DNA of 10,974 nucleotides from Actinomycetota bacterium (GCA_030448085.1 JAUJNU010000054.1:1-10974), one strand, 5' to 3'; counted from the first letter of the stretch, positions 1 through 6,396 are shown. The notes: generated from the sequence alone by a model not told the origin. Program-made: numbers and translations.

Positions 1-1
1 C

Positions 2-1141
2 ACGATAGAGGAGACCGACAAGGACAAAGAGATCACCGCGGTGTCTGTGGTGCCGAACGACACGCCGGGAGAGTTCACGGGCGAGGACGAGGCCGACCCG
101 GCCTTCAACGGCGCCGCCGACGGCCACCGTGTCGACTCCTACAAGCAGTTCCCCACTTCGCTCAGCTTGGAAGCCCCCACCACGAGGGTGGCGGCTAACT
201 CGAGCGGCTCCTTCCCCTGCGTCCGGGTCGTGACGACCACGCTCGACCAGAACGGCCGTGGGATCGCCGGCGTGAACGTGGACGTTCACGCCTCCGGCCC
301 CACGGACAACCTGAGGTTCGACATCAGCGGCAGGGGCGGCAGCAATGGCGACCCCAGCAAGGCACCGGACCAGAACCAACACAGCAACGAGTCAGCCTTC
401 AGCTGCTTCTCCTCCTTGACCTCTTCGCCGGGATTCTCCGGGACCCAGGGAGAGCACAACCGGCCCACTCCGATCCCGGACCAGAAGCACATCGAGTCCG
501 CCAGTGGTACGGACAACAGAGGGCGGTACGGGTTTGCACTGAAGAACCCGGACTCGGCCACCAACGGCAGCGGCACCACTCAGATCACAGCATGGGCCGA
601 TCAGGATGGCGACGACAGCTTTTGCTCGAGCGAGGCCAACGGCAGCGGCACCGTCGTCTTCGGGGGTGAGACCGGGGATGTAACCGTGCCCGAGACGCCC
701 GAGGAGAACCCGCCTTGCGGTGACCCACCCCCCCCGCCGAACGAGTGCGACGATGAGGTCGACAACGACGAGGATGGCGAGACAGATGCCGAAGACCCGG
801 GTTGTGTCGGCGACAGCACCGAGTCGGGAGAGAGGGACAGGTCCGAGTCGACTATCCGCGGCTTCAAGTACCGGGGTGACATAAACGCCTTCAGGGGCCG
901 GGTCGACTCGAGCGACAGCCGCTGCATCGAAGGGCGAGACGTCGTTCTGCTGAAGCGCCGACCCGGCAGGGACAGGAACGCCGGTGAAGCCACGACTAAC
1001 GCCAGAGGCGTCTTCAAGGTTCTCAACAAGCCGGATCCGCATGGCACTTATTACGCCAAGGTGCGAAAGGAACGGTTCTTCGACGACGGCTCCCTCGTCA
1101 TCTGCGAGAAGGGGTTCTCGGACGCCGTCAAGAGGAGGTAA
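2..1141 (+). CDS. Secreted Ig-like/calcium-motif protein, C-terminal part (5' partial)
   Basis: I do not recognise a named family. The frame is open from base 2, so the gene begins upstream of the window. The GTG at 41 has no well-placed ribosome site and no signal peptide follows it, so I do not take it as the start. Residues below count from that GTG. Residues 40-95 look like a bacterial Ig-like strand pattern (TTLDQNGRGIAGVNVDV). Residues 180-208 (ITAWADQDGDD) look like the end of a second such domain. A proline hinge (229-233) leads into a cysteine-bounded acidic motif at 236-255 (NECDDEVDNDEDGETD...DPGC), a pattern seen in secreted, probably calcium-binding proteins. Residues 270-366 form a basic C-terminal domain resembling the carboxypeptidase-regulatory/Ig-like modules of actinobacterial exported proteins. 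Seven or more cysteines fit an extracytoplasmic location. The function is unknown; a surface or adhesive role is inference only. Confidence 0.75.
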   Translation, partial: TIEETDKDKEITAVSVVPNDTPGEFTGEDEADPAFNGAADGHRVDSYKQFPTSLSLEAPTTRVAANSSGSFPCVRVVTTTLDQNGRGIAGVNVDVHASGPTDNLRFDISGRGGSNGDPSKAPDQNQHSNESAFSCFSSLTSSPGFSGTQGEHNRPTPIPDQKHIESASGTDNRGRYGFALKNPDSATNGSGTTQITAWADQDGDDSFCSSEANGSGTVVFGGETGDVTVPETPEENPPCGDPPPPPNECDDEVDNDEDGETDAEDPGCVGDSTESGERDRSESTIRGFKYRGDINAFRGRVDSSDSRCIEGRDVVLLKRRPGRDRNAGEATTNARGVFKVLNKPDPHGTYYAKVRKERFFDDGSLVICEKGFSDAVKRR

Positions 1142-1159
1142 AGCAAGAGCTTGAAGAAC

Positions 1160-1205
1160 GAGGGCTCCCCGGCTCCCGCTAAGGCGGTGGGTCGGGGAGC
1201 TCTTT
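1160..1205. terminator. Bidirectional hairpin terminator between convergent genes
   Basis: The arm at 1160-1171 (GAGGGCTCCCCG) pairs with 1193-1204 (CGGGGAGCTCTT) over 12 pairs, two of them G-T. The loop can fold further, with CCGC at 1176-1179 pairing to GCGG at 1184-1187. On the plus strand it is followed by TTTCG; on the minus strand the arm runs into CTCGTTCTT. It lies 18 bases after the secreted-protein stop and 14 bases beyond the response-regulator stop, so one hairpin can serve both convergent genes. The T tracts are short, as is usual in high-GC genomes. Confidence 0.6.
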
Positions 1206-1219
1206 CGCGTTCGGGGCTA

Positions 1220-1600
1220 TCAGGTGACGCGGAAGTCGCGGCACAGCTCCGTGATGTGCCGCTCGAGCTGGTTCAGGCCCTCCACCTTGCCGACGGTCAT
1301 CGCGACCCCTGCCTCTTTGGCGTCGATCTCGAGCTGGGGGTCGAGGTAGGCGGTGTACAGGATGATGGCCTGGCCCGGCTTGTGGTCACGGATCATCTTC
1401 GCTGCGGTGAGCCCGTCCATCCCCGGCATCTTGTAATCCATGATGATCACGTCGGGGTCGCTCTCGCTCGCGATCTGGACGGCCTCGCGCCCGGAGGCCG
1501 CTTGGCCCACCACCTCGAAGCCGTCCAGCTCCAGCATGTCGACGAGCATCCCGCGCACGTGGTCGGTGTCGTCGACGACCAGGACCTTTACGTCAGCCAT
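1220..1600 (-). CDS. Single-domain response regulator (CheY-like receiver)
   Basis: The 126-residue protein is a receiver domain with nothing attached. The phosphorylation pocket is complete: acidic pair D10/D11, phospho-acceptor D55 in the stretch IIMDYKMPGMDG, conserved T83 and conserved K105. There is no DNA-binding or enzymatic output domain, so it should act by binding a partner or relaying phosphate, as CheY and Spo0F do. No histidine kinase gene lies in the window. It starts 10 bases after the stop of the TIM-barrel gene on the same strand, so the two are probably co-transcribed. The region ahead of its ATG is only weakly Shine-Dalgarno-like (GGGGAAAG), which suggests translation helped by coupling. 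The shared hairpin at 1160-1205 would end the transcript. The receiver assignment is firm; the pathway is unknown. Confidence 0.93.
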   Translation of the reverse strand: MADVKVLVVDDTDHVRGMLVDMLELDGFEVVGQAASGREAVQIASESDPDVIIMDYKMPGMDGLTAAKMIRDHKPGQAIILYTAYLDPQLEIDAKEAGVAMTVGKVEGLNQLERHITELCRDFRVT

Positions 1601-1610
1601 CTTTCCCCGT

Positions 1611-2438
1611 TCACCCCGTCTTTCGCGGCATGCCTTTGACCACGCGTTTCCCGCCCGCCAGGTGCTTCTCTACGTAGCTGCGGTTCCGGGCGAGCATCTC
1701 GACCAGCTCCTGCGGCCTCTGAAGGTACCGCCTAACCGACAGCTCCAAGGAAACGACGCCAGAGTAGTTCGTCCTGTGGAGCTCGGCTAGGAAGCGGTCG
1801 ATCGGAAGGATCCCTTGCTCCAGCTCGAGGTGCCCGTCTCGCCCATCGCCCGCGTTGTTGGAGAGGTGGATGTGTACGAGCTTATCGGCCATGATCGCGT
1901 AGGCATCGAGGATGTCCTCTCGCCCCACCGTCAGATGGCTGGTGTCGAGTGCGAGGTGAGGCGCCGCCCGGCTCAGAGCTGCGGGCTCCAGCCACATGTA
2001 AGCGCGGGCCCTGCGGCCGGCGATCCACTTCGGGTACATCGTCTCGACCGCGACGGTGACGCCGGTGCGGGCGGAGAAATCCCCCGCTTCCTCCCGCACC
2101 CACCGCGCGTAATCCCTCTCCCACAGGTACGGCGGGTGCACGACCATGCTCGTAGCCCCGAGGGCCCGGCACATCTCCGCACCCCGCTCGATCTTGCCGA
2201 CCGGGTCCATCCCCCACACGTTTTTCGTGATAGCGAGGAAGGGGGCGTGTACCGAGTCGATACGCAGGCCCCTCTCCTGGGCGAGCTTCAGGGGGATGCC
2301 GGGCTCCTGGGTGCGCGGGTCCCTCGTCACCATCAGCTCGATGGACCGGAAGCCGGCTTCGGCCAGGGCATCCATGGCTCCCTCGAGCGACATCGCCCAG
2401 AAAGGGCCGGTGGAACACTGGATGTCTCGGACGGTCAT
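1611..2438 (-). CDS. Sugar phosphate isomerase/epimerase-like TIM barrel (AP endonuclease 2 superfamily)
   Basis: The 275-residue protein fits the xylose isomerase-like TIM barrel family (Pfam AP_endonuc_2), which includes sugar isomerases, epimerases and endonuclease IV. Candidate divalent-metal ligands occur at the expected strand ends: E132 (VAVETMYPKW), D165 and H168 (LALDTSHL), H189/H191 (VHIHLSNN) and E232 (VSLELS). H64 (DSVHAPF) and H101 (VVHPPY) are further active-site candidates. The segment after strand 7 (DGRDGHLELEQGILPIDRF) is the familiar 'DxHxxxGxGxxD' stretch of this family. I chose ATG 2438, where the homology begins (MTVRDIQCSTGPFW); the longer open frame upstream is antisense to the acyl-CoA synthetase. 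A GAGGG lies just before the start but is very close. The substrate cannot be told from sequence. The response-regulator gene follows after 10 bases. Confidence 0.85.
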   Translation of the reverse strand: MTVRDIQCSTGPFWAMSLEGAMDALAEAGFRSIELMVTRDPRTQEPGIPLKLAQERGLRIDSVHAPFLAITKNVWGMDPVGKIERGAEMCRALGATSMVVHPPYLWERDYARWVREEAGDFSARTGVTVAVETMYPKWIAGRRARAYMWLEPAALSRAAPHLALDTSHLTVGREDILDAYAIMADKLVHIHLSNNAGDGRDGHLELEQGILPIDRFLAELHRTNYSGVVSLELSVRRYLQRPQELVEMLARNRSYVEKHLAGGKRVVKGMPRKTG

Positions 2439-2471
2439 GCCCTCATCGTCCCACGCCCTCGTGGGGACGCG

Positions 2472-2506
2472 AAAGCGCCCCCGGAGGGGGATCCGGGGGC
2501 GCTTTT
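2472..2506. terminator. Terminator-like or attenuator-like hairpin in the TIM-barrel gene leader
   Basis: AAAGCGCCCCCGG (2472-2484) and CCGGGGGCGCTTT (2493-2505) are perfect 13-base complements around an 8-base loop. A fourth T follows on the plus strand, giving an intrinsic-terminator shape in that direction. No plus-strand gene is seen just upstream to be terminated. On the minus strand it lies 33 bases before the TIM-barrel ATG, so it would be in that gene's leader. A competing smaller hairpin, CCCCC-GGA-GGGGG (2478-2490), shares one arm. Attenuation is inference. Confidence 0.45.
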
Positions 2507-2551
2507 GGCGGAGCCATTGAGACAGTCCGGCTGGGGGCGGGCTGGTAGGCT

Positions 2552-2573
2552 CGTGATCACGGCCTAGGCCGTG
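2552..2573. promoter_or_regulatory. Two overlapping perfect palindromes, possible operator
   Basis: CGTGATCACG (2552-2561) is a perfect 10-base palindrome. It overlaps CACGGCCTAGGCCGTG (2558-2573), a perfect 16-base palindrome. They sit in the middle of the divergent intergenic region, a usual place for a repressor acting on one or both flanking genes. No regulator family can be named from the site alone, and GC-rich palindromes do occur by chance. Confidence 0.3.
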
Positions 2574-2744
2574 GCGATCCTTCGTCCCAGCTCTCCAACT
2601 CCACCCATAGTGTCGGAACTCGAGGCCCCCCTCTTTAGGTCTGAGGAACCAGTTCCGAGGAGATTCTGCGCGTTCTGCGTACGCTCGCAGGCAAGTGCTT
2701 GCAAGAGTTTGCAGCCGGGGGCGAAGTGGGGCAAGATAGGGGGG

Positions 2745-4235
2745 ATGGATCTCTCGGAGATGCTGGCGCGGACGGCGGCAAGGCTCCCGGACAAAGAGGC
2801 TCTCCTCGTGGCCGGGGATCCCGCCGCGTCGGTCACGTTCCGAGATCTGGATCGGGAGGCCTCGAGCGTCGCGGCCGCCCTTGCGGCCCGGGGTGTGGCC
2901 CCAGGCGATCGGGTCGCGGTGATGATGCCGAACACACCCCGGTTCGTGTCGGCGCACTTCGGCGTGCTGCGCGCCGGGGCCACCGTCGTTCCGCTGAACA
3001 CGATGCTGACCGAGGTCGAGATCGGTCGCATCCTGACGGACTCGGGGGCCAAGGTCGTGCTGGTGGCGGCGGTTCACGAAAACGTGACGACGAGGGCCGC
3101 AGCCATCGCCGTGAATCCTCCGACGATCATCTCCACAGGGTCCTGGGACGCCTTCCTCGACTCGGGCGACACCGCCCCCGACGTGCCGATCAACCCCGAG
3201 GACATCGCGGTTCTCGCATACACCTCGGGCACGACGGGCGAGCCCAAGGGGGCCATGCTGTCCCACGGGAATCTCTTCGCGAACCTCGAGCAGCAGATGT
3301 CGATGCCGGACGCCAGCGTCGAAGAGAGCGACGTCCTGTCCCTGACGCTCCCCCTGTTCCACATCTACGGCCTCAACGTCGCGCTCGGGCTGCTTGTCCT
3401 CAACGGAGCGAGTGGGCTTCTGTTCGAGAAGTTCGAGGCTGCCGAGAGCTTGAGGCACCTCGAGGCCTACGGGATCACCGTGGTCTTCGGGGCGCCGCCG
3501 ATGTACAAGGGTTGGGTGGCCGTTCCCGACGCCGCCTCTTACGACCTGTCGAAGGTGCGCCTGGCGATCTCAGGAGCAGCAGCACTCCCGGTCGAGGTCC
3601 TGAACGAGTTCGAACGGATCTTCGGGATCCCGATCTACGAGGGTTACGGCCTAACCGAGACCGCGCCCACGCTCACTTCCAACCGGATGGCCGACTCGCC
3701 CCAGCCGAACTCGATAGGGAAGCCGCTCCCCGGGGTGGAGCTCCGCCTGGTGAACGAGCACGGGAACGAAGTCGAGCTCGGCGACACCGGTGAGATCGTG
3801 GTCCGGGGCCCGAACGTCTTCAAGGGTTACTGGAACAGGCGTGAGGAGACCGAGCGAGCATTCCTCGGCGGCTGGTTCCGAACCGGTGACGTGGCGGTTC
3901 AGGACGAGGACGGTTACCTCTACCTGGTCGACAGGAAGCGCGATCTCATCATCGTGTCGGGCTTCAACGTCTTTCCTTCGGAGGTCGAGAACGCGTTGCT
4001 CGAGGATGAGCGGGTGGAGGACGCCGCGGTGATCGGCGTGCCGCATGCCTACACCGGGGAGGCCGTGAAGGCGTTCGTCGTCCTGAATCCCGGGATGGAC
4101 GCGAGCCCCCAGTCCCTCCTGGACAACCTGCACACGAGGCTCGCCCGCTTCAAGTGGCCGACCGAGCTCGACGTCGTCGAGGAGCTTCCTCGCCGTCTCA
4201 CCGGGAAGGTATTGCGCCGCGCCCTTCGCACCTGA
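2745..4235 (+). CDS. Acyl-CoA synthetase (AMP-forming), FadD-like fatty acid-CoA ligase
   Basis: This 496-residue adenylate-forming enzyme would activate a carboxylic acid, probably a fatty acid, with ATP and then load it onto CoA in the cytoplasm. All core motifs are intact: the phosphate-binding loop at 158-174 (AYTSGTTGEPKGAMLSH), the adenine/acyl motif at 298-307 (YEGYGLTETA), GWFRTGD at 376-382 with ribose-binding D382, hinge region R397-D400 (RKRD) leading into IIVSGFNVFPSEVE, and catalytic K488 in LTGKVLRR. The ATG at 2745 is directly preceded by AGGGGGG (2738-2744), very close for a Shine-Dalgarno site. It is chosen because family homology (MLARTAARLPDKEAL) begins there rather than at the GTG at 2571. 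Chain-length preference cannot be read. The 3' end overlaps the converging regulator gene by 38 bases, with no terminator between them. Confidence 0.92.
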   Translation: MDLSEMLARTAARLPDKEALLVAGDPAASVTFRDLDREASSVAAALAARGVAPGDRVAVMMPNTPRFVSAHFGVLRAGATVVPLNTMLTEVEIGRILTDSGAKVVLVAAVHENVTTRAAAIAVNPPTIISTGSWDAFLDSGDTAPDVPINPEDIAVLAYTSGTTGEPKGAMLSHGNLFANLEQQMSMPDASVEESDVLSLTLPLFHIYGLNVALGLLVLNGASGLLFEKFEAAESLRHLEAYGITVVFGAPPMYKGWVAVPDAASYDLSKVRLAISGAAALPVEVLNEFERIFGIPIYEGYGLTETAPTLTSNRMADSPQPNSIGKPLPGVELRLVNEHGNEVELGDTGEIVVRGPNVFKGYWNRREETERAFLGGWFRTGDVAVQDEDGYLYLVDRKRDLIIVSGFNVFPSEVENALLEDERVEDAAVIGVPHAYTGEAVKAFVVLNPGMDASPQSLLDNLHTRLARFKWPTELDVVEELPRRLTGKVLRRALRT

Positions 4236-4896
4236 TCGTCTCCAATAGGGCCGGCCGCAGGATCCGCAGCCTGCGCCCGCGGTAGTCGACGACCCCTTTC
4301 GATTTGAAGTCCCTCAGGGTCTTGCATGCGCTCTCGCGGCACATCCCGGCCAGCCGCCCCAGGTCCCTCTGAGCGAGTGGCATCTCTATCTCGATAGCTT
4401 CTCCTCTCACTCGCCCCAGGAGCTCGGCCAGGTCGAGCAAGCGTCCTGCGAGGCGCGCGGGGACCTCCTCAGAGGTTCTTTCTCGGGCCGCTTCGGCGAG
4501 CCAGCGGGTCCTGCGCGCGAGCGAGGTGGCGAGCTCCATGGCCGCGCGAGGGCTCTGCGCGACGAGCTTCGTGAGCAGCTCTGCCTCGAACCCGAGCAGC
4601 TTGCACGGGGTTGCCGCGATCGCATCGAGGGGCTGCGGGAGGTCATCGAGGGCCGCAACTTCACCCACGAGGTCCCCGTCGACCGCGAGCCCCAGGATCG
4701 TCTCGCGCCCTTCGCCGTCGCGCGCGGTGAACTTCAGGATCCCGCTCGCAAGGACGTACACCCGCGCGGCCTCTTCGCCCGCCAGGAACAGGATGTCTCC
4801 CGTCTCCAGACGGCGCGGGACGGCGCGGTCCATCAGGAGATAGAGCTGGTCCTCATCGAGCCCGGCGAGCACGGGGGAGTGGAAGGTGTCGGGCAT
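4198..4896 (-). CDS. Crp/Fnr-family transcriptional regulator
   Basis: The 232-residue protein has the family architecture: a cyclic-nucleotide-binding-type beta-roll (about 10-125), a dimerisation helix (about 108-140) and a winged helix-turn-helix (about 145-215). In the phosphate-binding cassette, GEVAALDDLPQPLDA (78-92) has no arginine where E. coli CRP has R82, so classical cAMP binding is doubtful. There is no N-terminal cysteine cluster, so an FNR-type iron-sulfur sensor is unlikely. The cysteines are C98, C186, C191 and C223. The recognition helix reads C186-R-E-S-A-C-K192, keeping the R and E that read TGTGA in CRP and replacing the third contact arginine with lysine. The start is well supported by AAGGAGG five bases upstream. 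The gene diverges from the tlpA-like gene and overlaps the 3' end of the acyl-CoA synthetase. Targets are unknown. Confidence 0.92.
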   Translation of the reverse strand: MPDTFHSPVLAGLDEDQLYLLMDRAVPRRLETGDILFLAGEEAARVYVLASGILKFTARDGEGRETILGLAVDGDLVGEVAALDDLPQPLDAIAATPCKLLGFEAELLTKLVAQSPRAAMELATSLARRTRWLAEAARERTSEEVPARLAGRLLDLAELLGRVRGEAIEIEMPLAQRDLGRLAGMCRESACKTLRDFKSKGVVDYRGRRLRILRPALLETIRCEGRGAIPSR

Positions 4897-5062
4897 GGCT
4901 GCCTCCTTGGTCCGGCTAGTGACGACCGGGAGGGCGCGGGTGAGGTCATCGGGGCCTCTCCTTCCTTGGTGAGGAACCTAAACCGTCTGTCAATGCCCCG
5001 CCGGTCCCGGTCGACCGGTCCCCCGCACTTCCTTCTCCGGTAGCCCCGCGAGGGCTGGGAGA
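4897..5062. other. Divergent intergenic region between crp-like and tlpA-like genes
   Basis: This 166-base region must hold promoters for both flanking genes. On the minus strand there is a perfect TTGACA (4988-4993) but no -10 at normal spacing; a TAGGTT (4975-4980) lies only 7 bases further on. On the plus strand I see no convincing -10. No TGTGA/TCACA-type operator is present, so autoregulation by the Crp-like protein through such a site is not supported here. Confidence 0.35.
4902..4908 (-). promoter_or_regulatory. Ribosome binding site of the Crp/Fnr gene
   Basis: Read on the minus strand this is AAGGAGG, a full Shine-Dalgarno core, five bases before the ATG at 4896. It is the strongest ribosome site in the window and fixes that start. 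Confidence 0.75.
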
Positions 5063-5611
5063 ATGTCCGGGATGGAACCGACGACCCGACGCCGCCGCGG
5101 CATCCGCCTCGCCCTCATCCTGGTGCCGGCCCTCGCCTTCGTCGCGCTGCTGGTCGCCGCCGTGCTCAGAGAGGGCGGCAGCCTTCAAGCCGGCGACCCG
5201 GCCCCCGCATTCAGCGCACCCCGGCTCGACGGCTCCGGGACCCTCAGCTCGGGCGACCTCACAGGCAAGCCCTACGTCCTCAACTTCTGGGCCTCGTGGT
5301 GCGCGCCTTGCAAAGACGAGGCGCCGATGCTGAGCCGGGCGGCGACCCGTTACGAGGACGAGATCGCCTTCGTCGGTGTGGACATCAGGGACGCCCGCAC
5401 TGAGGCGCTTCGCTTCATCGAGGAGCACGGCCTCGACTACGAGCACGTGCGGGACGACTCGCTCGCGATCTACGACGACTTCGGATTGACCGGGCAGCCC
5501 GAGACCTTCTTCGTTGACGGCAGGGGCGTGATCGTCCGGCATGTCGCCGGGCCCCTCACCGAGGAAGACCTGCAGACGACACTCGACATCCTGGTGAGCC
5601 GCGGTGGTTGA
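5063..5611 (+). CDS. TlpA/ResA-like membrane-anchored thiol-disulfide oxidoreductase
   Basis: This 182-residue protein has a basic N terminus (RRRR, 9-12), one hydrophobic anchor (about 14-34) and a thioredoxin-fold domain exposed outside the membrane. The active site is W79-C80-A-P-C83 in NFWASWCAPC, and the cis-proline is P146 in GQPETFFVD. AGDPAPAF (43-50) is the usual ResA/TlpA start of the fold. Family members reduce the CxxCH cysteines of apocytochrome c, or similar disulfides, using electrons from a CcdA-type carrier. The next gene encodes such a carrier and overlaps this one by 8 bases, which supports that role. ATG 5063 follows GAGGG (5050-5054) at eight bases. ATG 5072, with GGGAG (5057-5061), is a possible alternative that removes three residues. 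No resB or resC gene is visible in the window. Confidence 0.88.
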   Translation: MSGMEPTTRRRRGIRLALILVPALAFVALLVAAVLREGGSLQAGDPAPAFSAPRLDGSGTLSSGDLTGKPYVLNFWASWCAPCKDEAPMLSRAATRYEDEIAFVGVDIRDARTEALRFIEEHGLDYEHVRDDSLAIYDDFGLTGQPETFFVDGRGVIVRHVAGPLTEEDLQTTLDILVSRGG

Positions 5612-6344
5612 CCCGACGGTCCCCATCGCATTCGTGGCCGGGCTCGTGTCTTTCCTGTCTCCGTGTGTGCTGCCGCTCCCGCACCCGGTCGCGAAGATGG
5701 TTGTCGATCAACGCCCCCTGGGTGTCCGCCACGCCGGGGAGCCGCCGAGCAGATACCGGCGGTCGCGGTTGCCCTCGGCTTCGTTCTCGGGTTCGGCCTC
5801 GTGTTCGTGGCCCTCGGCGCCACGGCCAGCCAGCTCGGCTACTACCTGAACGACCAGAAGGACCTGCTCCAGCGCGTCGGAGGGGTCTTCATCATCCTCA
5901 TGGGCGTGATCTTCATGGGGGTCTTCAAGGTGCCGTTCTTCTACCGGGAGGCGCGCTTTCATCCGGCGCCGGCTTGTGGGGAAGCGTCGTTCTGGGCGGG
6001 GCTTTCGCCTTCGGCTGGTCGCCCTGCATCAGGGCGACCATGAAGCAGTCCTTACGATGGCCGCGGGTAACTCCCGGAGATGGGGGGGCCGGGCAAGGGG
6101 GCGCTCCTCATGGGGGTCTATGCCCTCGGCCTCGGTGTTCCGTTCGTGCTCGCGGGCTTGGGCGTGTCCCGCCTCACCACGGCCCTCGCCTGGTTCAGGC
6201 GGCACGTGAGGTCATCAACCTCGTGAGCGGGCTGCTGCTAGTGGGGGTGGGGTGCTGTTCCTGACGGGCCAGCTCTTCCGGGTCTCGATCTGGGCCCCGA
6301 GATCGTTCACGGCCCTGAACTGGGACTTCTGGGAGAACTTCTAG
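5604..6344 (+). CDS. ccdA: CcdA-like cytochrome c biogenesis membrane protein, frame broken by about 7 shifts
   Basis: CcdA carries electrons across the membrane from cytoplasmic thioredoxin to ResA/TlpA. The GTG start at 5604 overlaps the tlpA-like stop. The first piece gives PIAFVAGLVSFLSPCVLPL with the first redox cysteine. Later pieces, in other frames, give VALGFVLGFGLVFVALGA, GVFIILMGVIFMGVFK, AFAFGWSPCI with the second cysteine, LLMGVYALGLGVPFVLAGLG, INLVSGLLLVGVG and FLTGQLFRVSIW. The last frame stops at 6342-6344. Frame changes lie near 5680-5700, 5740, 5965, 6045, 6075, 6204 and 6250. The one near 6250 fits a lost G in a G run, giving LVGVGVLFL. Restored, the protein would be about 247 residues, normal for the family. 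Because every membrane segment survives, I consider sequence error likelier than a pseudogene. Confidence 0.75.
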
Positions 6345-6356
6345 GGCTCTAAGACT

Positions 6357-6374
6357 TTGTGATTGTTCTCACAA
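6357..6374. promoter_or_regulatory. Operator of Rex (ROP) or CRP type upstream of rex
   Basis: The 18-base site TTGTGATTGTTCTCACAA is an inverted repeat TTGTGA-N6-TCACAA. It has the length and outer bases of the known Rex operator (TTGTGAA-N4-TTCACAA), with one changed base in each half. It lies 22 bases before the rex ATG, next to the likely -10. Streptomyces Rex is known to control its own rex-hem operon through such a site, so autorepression is the simplest reading. The inner part also equals the CRP consensus TGTGA-N6-TCACA, and a Crp-like regulator is encoded 1.5 kb upstream. Confidence 0.85.
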
Positions 6375-6383
6375 GCGCCGGTT

Positions 6384-6389
6384 TAGACT
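6384..6389 (+). promoter_or_regulatory. Likely -10 element of the rex-hem promoter (leaderless start)
   Basis: TAGACT fits the TANNNT -10 pattern. Its last base is seven bases before the rex ATG at 6397, so transcription would begin at or next to the A of the ATG and the mRNA would be leaderless, which is common in actinobacteria. No Shine-Dalgarno site precedes that ATG, in agreement. TTGTTC at 6363-6368, inside the operator, could act as -35 with a short 15-base spacer, so a bound repressor would cover the promoter. Confidence 0.5.
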
Positions 6390-6396
6390 GACGTCG

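Larger units (their letters stand above)
2439..2744. other. Divergent intergenic region, 306 bp, no gene seen
   Basis: This region separates the minus-strand TIM-barrel gene from the plus-strand acyl-CoA synthetase and must carry both promoters. It contains a strong hairpin (2472-2506), two overlapping palindromes (2552-2573), an inverted repeat GGAAC-CA-GTTCC (2645-2656), the 8-base palindrome GCGTACGC (2677-2684) and an inverted repeat GCAAG-TG-CTTGC (2691-2702) next to further GCAAG/TTTGC copies. The plus-strand frame stays open from a GTG at 2571, but its translation there (about 58 residues) is unlike any acyl-CoA synthetase N terminus. I could not identify a convincing -35/-10 pair, tRNA or small ORF. 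Confidence 0.6.

Noticed and set aside
392..1042. Long minus-strand open frames opposite the secreted-protein gene
   Set aside because: They are low-complexity shadows typical of high-GC DNA, with no recognisable domain. The plus strand encodes coherent domains.
2511..2620. Possible tRNA, suggested by GGTAGGC and a CCACCCA-like end
   Set aside because: No T-arm GGTTCRAANCC, anticodon arm or acceptor pairing could be assembled on either strand.
2571..2744. N-terminal extension of the acyl-CoA synthetase from the GTG at 2571
   Set aside because: The extra 58 residues do not resemble the family and run through palindromes and other intergenic elements. The ATG at 2745 gives the usual N terminus.
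2439..3458. Minus-strand open frame extending the TIM-barrel gene by 340 codons
   Set aside because: It is antisense to the acyl-CoA synthetase, which has all its motifs. The extension is arginine- and histidine-rich shadow sequence with no family features, and homology begins at ATG 2438.
4988..4993. Perfect TTGACA on the minus strand as the -35 of the Crp-like gene
   Set aside because: No acceptable -10 lies at 16-18 bases, so I do not call a promoter, although it is noted in the intergenic entry.
4940..6216. Direct repeat GTGAGGTCATC at 4940-4950 and 6206-6216
   Set aside because: Only 11 bases. One copy is in an intergenic region and the other inside ccdA; it has no flanking similarity, so chance is sufficient.
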